Of a stretch of 64,000 nt of DNA, positions 24,851 to 34,098 are shown in pieces. The position numbers and the translations under genes were made by a program. The notes below the pieces were generated by a model. That model was not told the DNA's origin and did not search any database. It saw only the letters and a list, made by a program, of their open reading frames with translations. Every line of letters starts with the position of its first letter. Position 1 is the stretch's first letter. Origin of the DNA: CAJQGY01 sp905478015 (GTDB lineage Bacteria; Pseudomonadota; Gammaproteobacteria; Magnimaribacterales; D2472); the NCBI GenBank assembly GCA_943788365.1, contig CALSPZ010000001.1, forward strand, positions 620,001 to 684,000. Direction: 5' to 3'.

Positions 24851-25878
24851 AACTTCTTTTCTTTGATTAATTGATTAAAGTGATTCCCTCTTTCCTCAAA
24901 ATTTTTGTAATCTAAACCACTTGGAAAGCCGGGAGAGAAAAGGATACCTATGTCTTTGCTTAAATCTTTAACGTAATCCAGTGTGCTCTCTAAGTCATTA
25001 AAAACTTTTGAGTTGCTGTGAATAATGCACTCCAACAAACTATCTGAATGCTTTCCAAAAATAAGAACTTGTGAGGGGCTTGAAATATGCAGCTCAGGAT
25101 AATCTTCTTTCTTGGGATCACCACATATTAGTAAGATAAAGTCTTTATGATCAAAATAGGTGCTTGCTTTATTAAGAGCATATTTTAACGAATGATTATT
25201 AGTAGACTTTGAATCATTAATAATATTTTTAGAAATATGTTCATACCTATAGGGTAAATTTTTTAAATTAAACCTTTTACTTTGAACTCCTGTAATCCAT
25301 GAGGAGAGAGCATATGGATTAACTTCATCGCTAAATTTCTTTGCATTTCTAATTTTTTGCTTTGCATTAAAATAATCATCAAAGCTTCCATGATAATCTA
25401 AATGATCTGGTTCAATGTTTAGGAGAACACCATAGTCAAGAGTATTGAGCTTCATTTTATCAAGCTGAAAGCTTGAAAGTTCTATGATTGTATATTCCGC
25501 TCCATTATTAATAAAATCGAGAACTGGATTTCCAATATTACCAGCTAAATTTACTTCAAAATCTTCTTCCATGATTTGAGACAAATGAAAGCATATTGTG
25601 CTTTTACCATTTGTACCTGTGATGCCAATTTTAATTGATCTATCTTCTTTAAAAAAAACATCCATGTCTGTAAATACTTCTGAATGAGCATTAAGGTCAT
25701 CAAATATTTTTCTTGGAATTCCAGGACTGCAATAAACTTGATCATAATCTTTGATGTTATATTTAAAATTATATTTTTTTAAATTTATATCGTATATATC
25801 AAAACTGATATCTTTTTTTCTTAAATATTTTTTAAAGGACTGGCCTGTCTTACCAAAACCATAAATCAAAGCTTTCAT
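24847..25878 (-). CDS. murD: UDP-MurNAc-L-Ala--D-glutamate ligase, internally shortened
   Basis: 343 residues against about 438 in E. coli. The N-terminal Rossmann domain (about 1-95), P-loop GITGTNGKST, LSSFQLD and NIEPDHLDYHGS are intact. The C-terminal domain starts at IINDSKSTN and ends SPGFPSGLDYKNFEERG. Between them, after residue about 180, only about 55 residues replace the usual 140 or so, and the conserved G-HN-xx-N helix of the central domain is missing. The frame is open and position between mraY and ftsW is standard, so it is a streamlined gene and not a pseudogene. Whether activity is normal is unknown. Confidence 0.93.
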   Translation of the reverse strand: MKALIYGFGKTGQSFKKYLRKKDISFDIYDINLKKYNFKYNIKDYDQVYCSPGIPRKIFDDLNAHSEVFTDMDVFFKEDRSIKIGITGTNGKSTICFHLSQIMEEDFEVNLAGNIGNPVLDFINNGAEYTIIELSSFQLDKMKLNTLDYGVLLNIEPDHLDYHGSFDDYFNAKQKIRNAKKFSDEVNPYALSSWITGVQSKRFNLKNLPYRYEHISKNIINDSKSTNNHSLKYALNKASTYFDHKDFILLICGDPKKEDYPELHISSPSQVLIFGKHSDSLLECIIHSNSKVFNDLESTLDYVKDLSKDIGILFSPGFPSGLDYKNFEERGNHFNQLIKEKKL

Positions 25879-25887
25879 AAGCTACGA

Positions 25888-26973
25888 CTACCTGAGCTTT
25901 AGTGTGGCCAAAGCTATAAGAATCAAGATTAAAGTTATAATCCAGAATCTCACTATAATTTTAGGTTCAGGCCAGCCCTTGAGCTCAAAATGATGGTGAA
26001 TTGGTGCCATTAAAAATACTCTCTTACCTCTTGTTTTATAAGATATAACCTGAATTGCAACGCTAAGAGTTTCAAGAACAAATACTCCAGCCATAATTGC
26101 AAATACTAACTCATGTCTCAAAATAACAGCCATTATTCCCAATATTGCTCCAAGGGTTAAAGAACCTACATCGCCCATGAAAATTTGAGCAGGATAGGTG
26201 TTGTACCATAGAAAACCAATGCCTGAGCCAATCAAAGCACCACAGAAGACTATCAATTCTCCTGATAATTCTAAGTGTGGCAAATATAAATAGTCAGCGA
26301 TAATTTGGTTACCCATACCATAAGCTATTAACCCTAAAGCTCCAGCTATTAAAACCGAAGGCAATATAGCTAGACCATCCAAACCATCTGTGAGGTTCAC
26401 AGCATTAGATGACCCTATAAGAACAAAAATACCTATAAAAATAAAAACTCCACTGCTCATTGGGATTATATAGTCCTTAAAAAAAGGGACAATAAAAGAT
26501 ATTTCTGCAATATTCTGATGTGAGTTATATAAATATGTAACTATTGCAAAGGAGAAAACAAATTGCATTAATATCTTTTGTTTTGAGGTTAGGCCATCTG
26601 AACTTTTATTTTTTATTTTTAAATAATCATCAAGAAAGCCAATTATTGCAAATAAAAGTGTTGTGAAGATGACCACCCATATATATCTATTACTTAGATC
26701 TGCCCATAGGAGAGTTGATATCAAAAGAGATGATATTATTAATACACCGCCCATAGTCGGAGTACCTGTCTTTTTGTAATGTGACTTGGGGCCTTCTTTT
26801 CTTACAAACTGTTCAAATTGTATTTCCTTAATTTTATTTATAAATAACGGTCCAAGAAAAATTGTGATCAATAATGCTGTTACAGTTCCTCCCAAAGTTC
26901 TTACAGTTAAATATCTTAAAACATCAAAACCTGGATCAATGTCAGTAAGGATTGTTCCCAAATATTCAAACAT
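25888..26973 (-). CDS. mraY: Phospho-MurNAc-pentapeptide transferase MraY
   Basis: 361 residues, about ten membrane segments. Signature loops are present: KKTGTPTMGG, the catalytic region GFLDDYLK, NLTDGLDGLA, FMGDVGSL and MAPIHHHFELKGW. It transfers phospho-MurNAc-pentapeptide to undecaprenyl-phosphate to form lipid I. Its start overlaps the murF stop by 8 bases. Confidence 0.99.
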   Translation of the reverse strand: MFEYLGTILTDIDPGFDVLRYLTVRTLGGTVTALLITIFLGPLFINKIKEIQFEQFVRKEGPKSHYKKTGTPTMGGVLIISSLLISTLLWADLSNRYIWVVIFTTLLFAIIGFLDDYLKIKNKSSDGLTSKQKILMQFVFSFAIVTYLYNSHQNIAEISFIVPFFKDYIIPMSSGVFIFIGIFVLIGSSNAVNLTDGLDGLAILPSVLIAGALGLIAYGMGNQIIADYLYLPHLELSGELIVFCGALIGSGIGFLWYNTYPAQIFMGDVGSLTLGAILGIMAVILRHELVFAIMAGVFVLETLSVAIQVISYKTRGKRVFLMAPIHHHFELKGWPEPKIIVRFWIITLILILIALATLKLR

Positions 26974-28300
26974 CTATAAACCTTTCCATTTTCATGCCTC
27001 TTGATCCTTTTATTAAAATGACATCATTTGATTTTACATTGTTATTTATGAAATGTTTTAAATCTGCCTCATTCTCAAAAAAATATCCTTGGTTAGAAAA
27101 GCTATCTAGAGAAAACTTAGTATATTTTCCATAACCAACAAATATATCAATGCCCTTTCTGCTTGCAAGCAAACCAACATCTTCATGAAATTTCCTAGAC
27201 TTCAATCCTAGTTCTAACATATCCCCAAGGATAAGAATTTTTCTACCCTCAAAAGATGATAGAAGATCAATACTTTTTTTAACTGAATCTGGGTTGGCGT
27301 TATAACTATCATCAATAAGTATAGAATTATTAATCCACTTAATCTTATTTAATCTAGTTGTATGTTGATCTATAAATTCAATCTTCTTCTTAAAATAGTT
27401 ATTACTGTTTTTTACTAAAAAGCTTACTGCATAGCAGAATAAAATATTAGTAATATTATGTTTTCCTAAAAGATCAGTTTTTATATCAAGTTTAATATCA
27501 AACTTCTTAGATATGATTGTGAATGTGGTAGTGAGAGTGCTTGCTATTTCACTTGCATAAATATCACAAGTGTCATCAAGGCCAACTGTAATTAGTTTAA
27601 TGTCTTCTCTAATACTCTTCCAATAACTAAGATACTTTTTATTATTACCTGGCACAATGAGGTATCCATTCTTCCGTATATTGCCTACCAACTCTGATTT
27701 AACCTTCAATACACCATCAAGGTTTTTAAGTTTTTCTAGATGCGAGTTACCTATATTGGTTATAACACCTATATTTGGCTTCGCAATTGAACTTAAATAA
27801 TCAATATCGCCCATTTTTGCAGCACCCATTTCTAAAATAATGTGCTTAGAGTATCTATCAGCATTCATTATGCTTAATGGCATACCTATTTCATTATTAA
27901 AGTTATTTATTGTTCCAGATGCTGAGAGCAAGGTTTTTTTTAATATTTTTGTAGTAGTCGTCTTGCCATTACTCCCAGTTATTCCTATTATATTTCCATC
28001 AAATTCCTTTAATATTTTTTTTGAAATTTCCTTTAAAGCCAAAATACTATCAGGAACATAAAAAATATTTTTATGAATGTCTGTATCATCTTTACGGTCT
28101 GTAATAATAATGCTTGCTCCTCTTTCCAATGCATCATTTTTGAAATCATTACCATCAAAATTATTTCCTCTAATGCAAATAAATAAAGATGAATCGATAA
28201 TATTCCTAGAATCAATTGATATCTCTTTAATATCTCTTGATATAGGTATATTTATATTTAGATAGTGTGCTAGCTCCTCTGAATTAGATATAAATTTCAT
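26966..28300 (-). CDS. murF: UDP-MurNAc-tripeptide--D-Ala-D-Ala ligase
   Basis: 444 residues. The P-loop is GITGSNGKTTTTKIL, with the central ILEMGAAKMGDI and GNSHLE, and the C-terminal DDSYNANPDS and LGDMLELG. It adds D-Ala-D-Ala to complete the pentapeptide precursor. It overlaps murE by 17 bases and mraY by 8. Confidence 0.97.
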   Translation of the reverse strand: MKFISNSEELAHYLNINIPISRDIKEISIDSRNIIDSSLFICIRGNNFDGNDFKNDALERGASIIITDRKDDTDIHKNIFYVPDSILALKEISKKILKEFDGNIIGITGSNGKTTTTKILKKTLLSASGTINNFNNEIGMPLSIMNADRYSKHIILEMGAAKMGDIDYLSSIAKPNIGVITNIGNSHLEKLKNLDGVLKVKSELVGNIRKNGYLIVPGNNKKYLSYWKSIREDIKLITVGLDDTCDIYASEIASTLTTTFTIISKKFDIKLDIKTDLLGKHNITNILFCYAVSFLVKNSNNYFKKKIEFIDQHTTRLNKIKWINNSILIDDSYNANPDSVKKSIDLLSSFEGRKILILGDMLELGLKSRKFHEDVGLLASRKGIDIFVGYGKYTKFSLDSFSNQGYFFENEADLKHFINNNVKSNDVILIKGSRGMKMERFIDV

Positions 28301-29711
28301 TCACCGCCTCATGATCGCTAAAGTGTTTCTTTTTTCCATTTTTTTCTTGAGTAACTTCATGACCCTTGCCTAAGATAATCAAACAGTCACTCTCTTCAAG
28401 TTGCCTTAAGCCTTCTCGGATAGCAAGTTTTCTATCCTCTATAATAACAACATTATTAATATCATTGCCTATAGATGCGTCTTTAAATATCAAATCAAAG
28501 GATTCTGTTCTACTATTATCAGATGTAAAAATTACTAAATCAGAATATCTTAAAGCTATCTCAAGCATTAAAGCTCTTTTTTTTCTATCTCTATCCCCGC
28601 CGCATCCAAAGACACACACGAGTTTGTTAAAATGACCTTGAACTGAGCTTAGAACATTCTTAAAGCCATCTGCATTATGAGCATAGTCAATGATTACATT
28701 CTTTGTTATGTTTTGAATAAAATCCATTCTCCCCTTTGGCATTCTTAATTTATTTGTTTGCACATTAGTAAAATCTATATTTTTATATGTATTCAGAATT
28801 GAAATAACTGCGAAAGAAAAATTTAAAATATTAAAATTTGGAAATATTTTTGTCGAAAATGACAATAATTGATCATAATATTTCAAAGAGAAGATAGAGT
28901 TTTTGATATCACATTTATTTATAGAGAGAAAAAAATCACATGACTCATCTACCTGACTAAATGACTTAAATTTAGATTTTCCTAAATTTTTATATTCATT
29001 TTTAATATTGATAGAATCTACATTAATAATTACATTATTATCTAAAGTGGTATTAGAAATCATAAATTTCGAAGCAATGTAGTTTTCAATAGTTTGATGA
29101 TAATCTAAATGATCGCTTTCAATATTTAATATTGAAGAAACATCAAAATTGAGACTATTTAATCTATTTTGTTGCAAGGCATGAGAAGATACCTCAAGAC
29201 AAATATTTTGGATGCCTTCTGATTTATTCTGAAATAGGAAATAAAGGACTGTAAAAATATCTGGTGTTGTATTTCTAGTTTCCTGGAATGCATCTAATGA
29301 ATTGCATAAAAAACCAAGTGTTCCCATATATATAGAGTTCATATTTAGAGTCATTAGAATCTGGTGGCATAGATATGCGGAAGTTGTTTTTCCATTTGTT
29401 CCTGTAAATCCAAAGAATTTATATTTTGATAAGTTAATTTCGTAAAGCTCATTAAGAAATGGAAGGATTTGATCTTCAAGATCATTTACAAAATAAATAT
29501 TTCTTTCTTCCGATGAATAATTTGGGTCATCATGGAAGACTATAAAAGCGCCATTGTCTATTGCATCATTAATAAATTCTGAGCCATGACAATTTCCGCC
29601 ACTAAGCGCAAAGAATACTGAATTTTTTTTAACATCTTTGGAAAAACTAGTTGCATGAGGCATTCCATCTTTTATTTTTATATTTTCTAAAAATTTGGTA
29701 ATTTTTATCAC
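28284..29711 (-). CDS. murE: UDP-MurNAc-Ala-Glu--diaminopimelate ligase
   Basis: 475 residues. The P-loop is GFTGTNGKTTSAYL, and SSHALQQNR, DYAHN and GKGHE are present. The amino-acid specificity motif, DNPR in meso-diaminopimelate enzymes, reads Asp398-Asn399-Ser400-Arg401; the Arg that contacts diaminopimelate is retained, so DAP is still the likely substrate. The start is GTG at 29711 (M-I-K-I-T), one base after the ftsI stop. The length is near the family norm of about 495. Confidence 0.96.
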   Translation of the reverse strand: MIKITKFLENIKIKDGMPHATSFSKDVKKNSVFFALSGGNCHGSEFINDAIDNGAFIVFHDDPNYSSEERNIYFVNDLEDQILPFLNELYEINLSKYKFFGFTGTNGKTTSAYLCHQILMTLNMNSIYMGTLGFLCNSLDAFQETRNTTPDIFTVLYFLFQNKSEGIQNICLEVSSHALQQNRLNSLNFDVSSILNIESDHLDYHQTIENYIASKFMISNTTLDNNVIINVDSINIKNEYKNLGKSKFKSFSQVDESCDFFLSINKCDIKNSIFSLKYYDQLLSFSTKIFPNFNILNFSFAVISILNTYKNIDFTNVQTNKLRMPKGRMDFIQNITKNVIIDYAHNADGFKNVLSSVQGHFNKLVCVFGCGGDRDRKKRALMLEIALRYSDLVIFTSDNSRTESFDLIFKDASIGNDINNVVIIEDRKLAIREGLRQLEESDCLIILGKGHEVTQEKNGKKKHFSDHEAVNEIYI

Positions 29712-29712
29712 T

Positions 29713-31320
29713 TCAATAACCCAAATAATTTAAAGAACTATCAGCAATTTTTGAAAAAATAGGTGCCGCTACAGCACCCCCTGAGTAAGAGTTTAGATTT
29801 GGATCATCTACAGAAACTAGTATTGTTAATGAATTTTTTTGTAATGGTGCAATACCAACAAAAGATGCTCTATAAGAATCTGACTGATAACCAAATGATG
29901 AGACTTTGTGAACTGTTGAAGTTTTACCACCGACATCAAAATTCTTTATATTTGCTAATTTTCCAGTTCCGTATTCAACTACCTCCGAAAGGGCTTCTAA
30001 AATAAAATCAGCTGAATCCTTTGATATAAGATTTCTTTGATTGATATGGGTACCTTTAAGTAAAATAAAATCTTTATATATACCTTCGTTTGCAAAGACG
30101 GAATAAGCCGAAGCTAATTGAAATGGGCTTACTTCAAAACCATAACCATAACCAAGAGCTGCAAGTTCTCTATCACTTATATTATCTTTAAAATTCATAT
30201 ATCCATATGAAGAAGATGGAAAATTGATTGATATGGGTTTAGTAAAGCCAAAATCTAAATAATTTTTTTTTAGGCTATCATAGCCTAGCATTAATGCAAT
30301 TTTTGATGCTCCTACTTGACTGGAGAAGGCAATTATCTCGCTTGGTTTAAGCTCTTTATAATTCTTTGGGTCACTTATAACTTTATTATTTAAGTTAAAT
30401 CTTTGGGGTGTCTCTAGGATTTCATTTTTATCTATAATGCTATTATCAATAGCATAAGATATTGTTATTGGTTTTAAAGCTGATCCAAACTCATAGGCAT
30501 CAACTAAGGCTCTATTTTTTTGAATAGCTCTCATTGGGTCATTTGGGTTGTATGAAGGATAGCTTGCGACTGCAAGTATCTCACCACTGGCATTGTCTAG
30601 AATTATTACACTGCCTGATTTAGCATCATTACTTTCAATAGCTTCTGCTAGATATTTGTATGCAAAAAATTGAATGGTCGAATCTATAGTTAAAACTATA
30701 TCCTTTCCTTGAACTTTTTTTAACACCTCTATGGGTTTAGAAATTATTTCTTGTTTAGCATTTTTATATAATTTTTCTCTGCCATCTGAGCCAGATAGCA
30801 AATAATCATAGCTTTTTTCTAAACCCTCTTGAGGGCCATCTTTTCCATAGAATCCAATTAAGGGAGATATCTGATTTCCAAGTGGATAATGTCTGCTATG
30901 TCTTATCTCTACCTCTAGCCTATTAAAGTTTAAATTTTTAATGATTGAGTTCTCTGCAGCAGAAATATTCTTCTTTAACAAAGTTTTTTTTAAAAATTTT
31001 TTCTTATTGAGGTGATTGCTAGGTATATCAATTTTATGTCTTAAGGTTTGTAATTTTTCTGAGTTAAATCCACTAAGCGCATAAAGATCATAATTAACAA
31101 TTGATATTGCCAATGGAAAATTATTTCTGTCGTAAATGCCTCCCCTTACTGCTTTGGTTTCCCTATATTTTATATATCTTTTTTTACCTTCTTTTTGAAG
31201 GAAAACTCCTTCTGAAACACTGAGAGATATTAATTTAGATGCAACTGCAATTGCACAAACTATCAATGTTGCGCAAGCAATAATAAGCCTTAAATTTAAT
31301 AATTTATTCTTCTGTTGCAT
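29713..31320 (-). CDS. ftsI: Septal transpeptidase FtsI (PBP3) with altered motifs
   Basis: 535 residues. One membrane segment (about 11-31) is followed by the pedestal domain (RGGIYDRN near 60) and the class B transpeptidase domain. The nucleophile motif is Ser280-A-L-Lys283. The second motif, SxN, reads Ser333-Ser-Gln335, and the third, KTG, reads Lys466-Thr-Ser468. The catalytic Ser and both Lys remain, so activity is plausible, but Asn to Gln and Gly to Ser are unusual. It cross-links septal peptidoglycan with FtsW. It overlaps ftsL by 17 bases. Confidence 0.95.
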   Translation of the reverse strand: MQQKNKLLNLRLIIACATLIVCAIAVASKLISLSVSEGVFLQKEGKKRYIKYRETKAVRGGIYDRNNFPLAISIVNYDLYALSGFNSEKLQTLRHKIDIPSNHLNKKKFLKKTLLKKNISAAENSIIKNLNFNRLEVEIRHSRHYPLGNQISPLIGFYGKDGPQEGLEKSYDYLLSGSDGREKLYKNAKQEIISKPIEVLKKVQGKDIVLTIDSTIQFFAYKYLAEAIESNDAKSGSVIILDNASGEILAVASYPSYNPNDPMRAIQKNRALVDAYEFGSALKPITISYAIDNSIIDKNEILETPQRFNLNNKVISDPKNYKELKPSEIIAFSSQVGASKIALMLGYDSLKKNYLDFGFTKPISINFPSSSYGYMNFKDNISDRELAALGYGYGFEVSPFQLASAYSVFANEGIYKDFILLKGTHINQRNLISKDSADFILEALSEVVEYGTGKLANIKNFDVGGKTSTVHKVSSFGYQSDSYRASFVGIAPLQKNSLTILVSVDDPNLNSYSGGAVAAPIFSKIADSSLNYLGY

Positions 31321-31585
31321 TAATTATAATTATTTTGGGTTTTTGTTTGGACATTCCAAGCACCTCTTTTGACTGTTTTTCGATTATTCCTACTGCGTTT
31401 TCAGCATGGTATTGAGTTTGAAGTTTTAAATTAAGATCTTTAAATCTTTGGTACTCAATTTGTAAATTTTCATTATTTAGATGAAGCTTTGATATCTCCC
31501 ATGAAAGCTTCACCTTTTCTAAAGATAGAAAAGTTATTACTAAGGAAAGCGATGCTATGAAGAAAAGATTTAAATTAAGTTTCAT
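31304..31585 (-). CDS. ftsL: Cell division protein FtsL
   Basis: 93 residues: a membrane segment at the N-terminus (about 5-22) followed by a coiled coil (about 25-75). FtsL is poorly conserved in sequence, so the call rests on size, topology and position between rsmH and ftsI. It forms a complex with FtsB and FtsQ and activates FtsWI. Its ATG overlaps the rsmH stop (ATGA). Confidence 0.85.
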   Translation of the reverse strand: MKLNLNLFFIASLSLVITFLSLEKVKLSWEISKLHLNNENLQIEYQRFKDLNLKLQTQYHAENAVGIIEKQSKEVLGMSKQKPKIIIINATEE

Positions 31586-32475
31586 AATTTTTTAAATACT
31601 CTCATTATTGCACTTCTTGATCTTGGGTTAATACTAACTTCATCTTTGCTAGCTCTTATTTTTTTTGCTATACATTTAAATTCTTGGTTTTCAATTGAAT
31701 TTATTGGAATATCCTTTGGATATTCAACCTTATGAGATTTAAAATATGATTTAACTAAATTGTCTTCAAGCGAGTGAAAGGATATTACAACTATAATTCC
31801 ATTTTTTTTTAAAAGTTTCTTAGCTTGATTTAGAGATTCTGTTATCTCATTCAATTCATTATTGATAAATATTCTAAATGCTTGAAATGATTTTGTAGCT
31901 GGATGAATTTTTTTTCTTTTGCCTGGGTAACAATCTTCAATTATATTTGCTAAATCGAATGTTGTTAAAATCTTTTGTTTTTCCCTATGATCAATAATCG
32001 CATTAGAGATAAGCTTGGCATGCTTCTCATCTCCATACTCATATAAAACATTAAGAATCTCTTCAAATGGAGCAGTATTAATCCAATCTGACAAAGGTTG
32101 CCCTTTCTTTGTATTAAATCGCATATCAAGAGGGCCATTCCGCATAAAACTAAATCCTCTTTCACCATTATCAAGATGAGTAGAGCAAGTACCTAAGTCA
32201 TAGAGGATGCCATCAATAGAACTTTCATCAAAGTGCTTACTTAAGCAATTAAATGATTCATGATTAATAGAAAAATTACTCGCTTTAAATTGTTGTGCAA
32301 ACTTATATGCCTCAGCATCTTTATCAAATGACGTTAGTTTTGCTTGTGACGAAATTTTTTTAAGTATTCTTTGAGAATGTCCGCCTCTACCAAATGTACA
32401 ATCAATGTAATTTCCATCAGGGTTGGTTATTAGAAATTCAACTGATTCTTCCAGAAGGACTGGAAAGTGAAGCAT
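31582..32475 (-). CDS. rsmH: 16S rRNA m4C1402 methyltransferase RsmH
   Basis: 297 residues. It starts MLHFPVLLEE and contains DCTFGRGGHS (SAM site), ILYDLGTCSTHLD, ERGFSFMRNGPLDMR and the C-terminal SFHSLEDNLVK and NPRSRSAIMRV. It methylates N4 of C1402 in 16S rRNA. RsmI at 34.5 kb methylates the 2'-O of the same nucleotide, so both enzymes for this site are encoded within 3 kb. It starts one base after the ftsZ stop. Confidence 0.98.
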   Translation of the reverse strand: MLHFPVLLEESVEFLITNPDGNYIDCTFGRGGHSQRILKKISSQAKLTSFDKDAEAYKFAQQFKASNFSINHESFNCLSKHFDESSIDGILYDLGTCSTHLDNGERGFSFMRNGPLDMRFNTKKGQPLSDWINTAPFEEILNVLYEYGDEKHAKLISNAIIDHREKQKILTTFDLANIIEDCYPGKRKKIHPATKSFQAFRIFINNELNEITESLNQAKKLLKKNGIIVVISFHSLEDNLVKSYFKSHKVEYPKDIPINSIENQEFKCIAKKIRASKDEVSINPRSRSAIMRVFKKL

Positions 32476-32476
32476 T

Positions 32477-33592
32477 TTAATCTACTTGTTTTCTCATAAA
32501 AGTAGGCACATCGAGGAAATTTATTTCCTCTGCAGACGATGTGCCAACTTTTTGACTTGATTGCTTGTCTCTATTTAACCCAACTGGATTTAATTTAATA
32601 GAGGGTTGATGATTATCTATAGCAAGTGCTGGGCCTCTTTGATCAACTCCTGTTGCAACAATAGTTACAAGAAGATCTTCCTCTACTGAGTTATCGTAAA
32701 CCAAACCATAGATAATATTAGCTTCCTCGCTACAAATTTCATCAACTATATCTGCTACATCTGTTTGATCATTTAAAGTAGGTTCTTTTGCAGTTATGTT
32801 AACTAATACTCCACGAGCATTCTTAAGATTGATGTCTTCCAGTAATTCACTTTTTACTGCTTGAGTGGCTGCTTCTATTGCTCTATCTTTTCCATTAGAT
32901 CTACCTGTGCCCATCATTGCAATACCTTTTTCTGACATGACGGTTTTTACATCAGCAAAATCAACATTAATGTGACCCTTCTTCATAATGATATCTGATA
33001 TGCCCTGAACAGCACCTTTAAGCACATCATCTGCTTTAGCAAATGCTTCTTGCATAGGTGTATTACCACCTAGAATTTCATAAAGTTTTTGATTTGGGAT
33101 AGTGATTAAGCTGTCAACCTCCTCAACAAGTGATGCTAAGCCTTTCTCAGCTGCTGACATTCTTCTTTTTCCTTCAAATTTAAATGGCTTTGTTACCACT
33201 GCAACAGTCAAAGCACCCATTTCTTTTGCTATAGATGCAATAACTGGAGCAGCCCCTGTTCCAGTTCCGCCACCCATGCCTGCTGTAATAAAAATCATAT
33301 CTGCTCCAGATAACAATTCTTCGATTGCTCCTCTATCGCTCTCGGCTGCTTTTCTTCCTATATCAGGATCTGCGCCTGCGCCTAAGCCTTTTGTTAAACC
33401 ATTTCCAAGCTTTAACGAGATGGCTCCATTTGCCTCAGATAGGGCCTGTGTATCGGTATTGGCGCAAATAAAATCAACTCCGTCAATGTTATGATTGATC
33501 ATATGGATCACAGCATTTCCACCTGCACCTCCAACACCAACAACTTTTATTTTTGCATTTTCAATTTCTTGTCCAATAACTTCCCAATTCAT
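32477..33592 (-). CDS. ftsZ: Cell division GTPase FtsZ, relocated
   Basis: 371 residues. GTP-binding GVGGAGGNAV and the tubulin signature GGGTGTGAAP are intact, and the T7 loop NVDFADVKTVM is present. After a short linker (about 315-355) comes the conserved C-terminal peptide DVPTFMRKQ, which binds FtsA/ZipA. It forms the division ring. In Gammaproteobacteria ftsZ normally follows ftsA at the end of the dcw cluster. Here it lies between mraZ (13 bases upstream) and rsmH (1 base downstream), and no second copy is seen after ftsA. Confidence 0.99.
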   Translation of the reverse strand: MNWEVIGQEIENAKIKVVGVGGAGGNAVIHMINHNIDGVDFICANTDTQALSEANGAISLKLGNGLTKGLGAGADPDIGRKAAESDRGAIEELLSGADMIFITAGMGGGTGTGAAPVIASIAKEMGALTVAVVTKPFKFEGKRRMSAAEKGLASLVEEVDSLITIPNQKLYEILGGNTPMQEAFAKADDVLKGAVQGISDIIMKKGHINVDFADVKTVMSEKGIAMMGTGRSNGKDRAIEAATQAVKSELLEDINLKNARGVLVNITAKEPTLNDQTDVADIVDEICSEEANIIYGLVYDNSVEEDLLVTIVATGVDQRGPALAIDNHQPSIKLNPVGLNRDKQSSQKVGTSSAEEINFLDVPTFMRKQVD

Positions 33593-33605
33593 AATAATCC
33601 CCTAT

Positions 33606-34073
33606 TTAAAATGACATTGATTTAATTGATTCTGGTAAAACAACATCTAAAATTTCTGTAGATAATGATCCTCCAGTTTGTCTTAAAGACCAATTCTCTT
33701 GTTCCCAGATCTCAAATTTATTACCCATGCCAATAAGGCATAATTTTCTTTTATTATTTATTTCGGCATATTCTCTTAATTCAGATGGAATTAAAACAAG
33801 CATTCTTCCAGATGGATCAAAGTCATTAACGCTTGCATTTCCTAAGATAGTCCACTGAATTTTTCTTACTATAGGATCGAGGCTTTGAAGTGATTTAAGA
33901 TGATCTGAAAGATCTGACCACTCAGATCCGAAGTATACTTTTAGTGATGGATATTGTGGATCTTTGGTAATTATAATGCTTGTTTCGTCATTGCTTAGTA
34001 AATTTGATCTATATCTAGCAGGCAAGGCCATCCTTCCCTTGCTGTCTATTGAAACTGAGTTAAATCCATACAT
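33606..34073 (-). CDS. mraZ: Transcriptional regulator MraZ
   Basis: 155 residues with two AbrB-type half domains: SIDSKGRMALPARYR near 9 and FDPSGRMLVLIPSELR near 84, both carrying the DxxGR core. MraZ forms rings and binds direct repeats upstream of its own gene to regulate the dcw operon. Candidate sites lie at 34099-34134. With ftsZ as the next gene, MraZ would control ftsZ most directly. Confidence 0.97.
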   Translation of the reverse strand: MYGFNSVSIDSKGRMALPARYRSNLLSNDETSIIITKDPQYPSLKVYFGSEWSDLSDHLKSLQSLDPIVRKIQWTILGNASVNDFDPSGRMLVLIPSELREYAEINNKRKLCLIGMGNKFEIWEQENWSLRQTGGSLSTEILDVVLPESIKSMSF

Positions 34074-34098
34074 GTTAAAAAGTATATAGTATTATTTA

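Noticed and set aside
24847..25878. murD as a pseudogene
   Set aside because: Although short, it has an open frame, intact N- and C-terminal motifs, proper overlaps with neighbours and no sign of frameshift.
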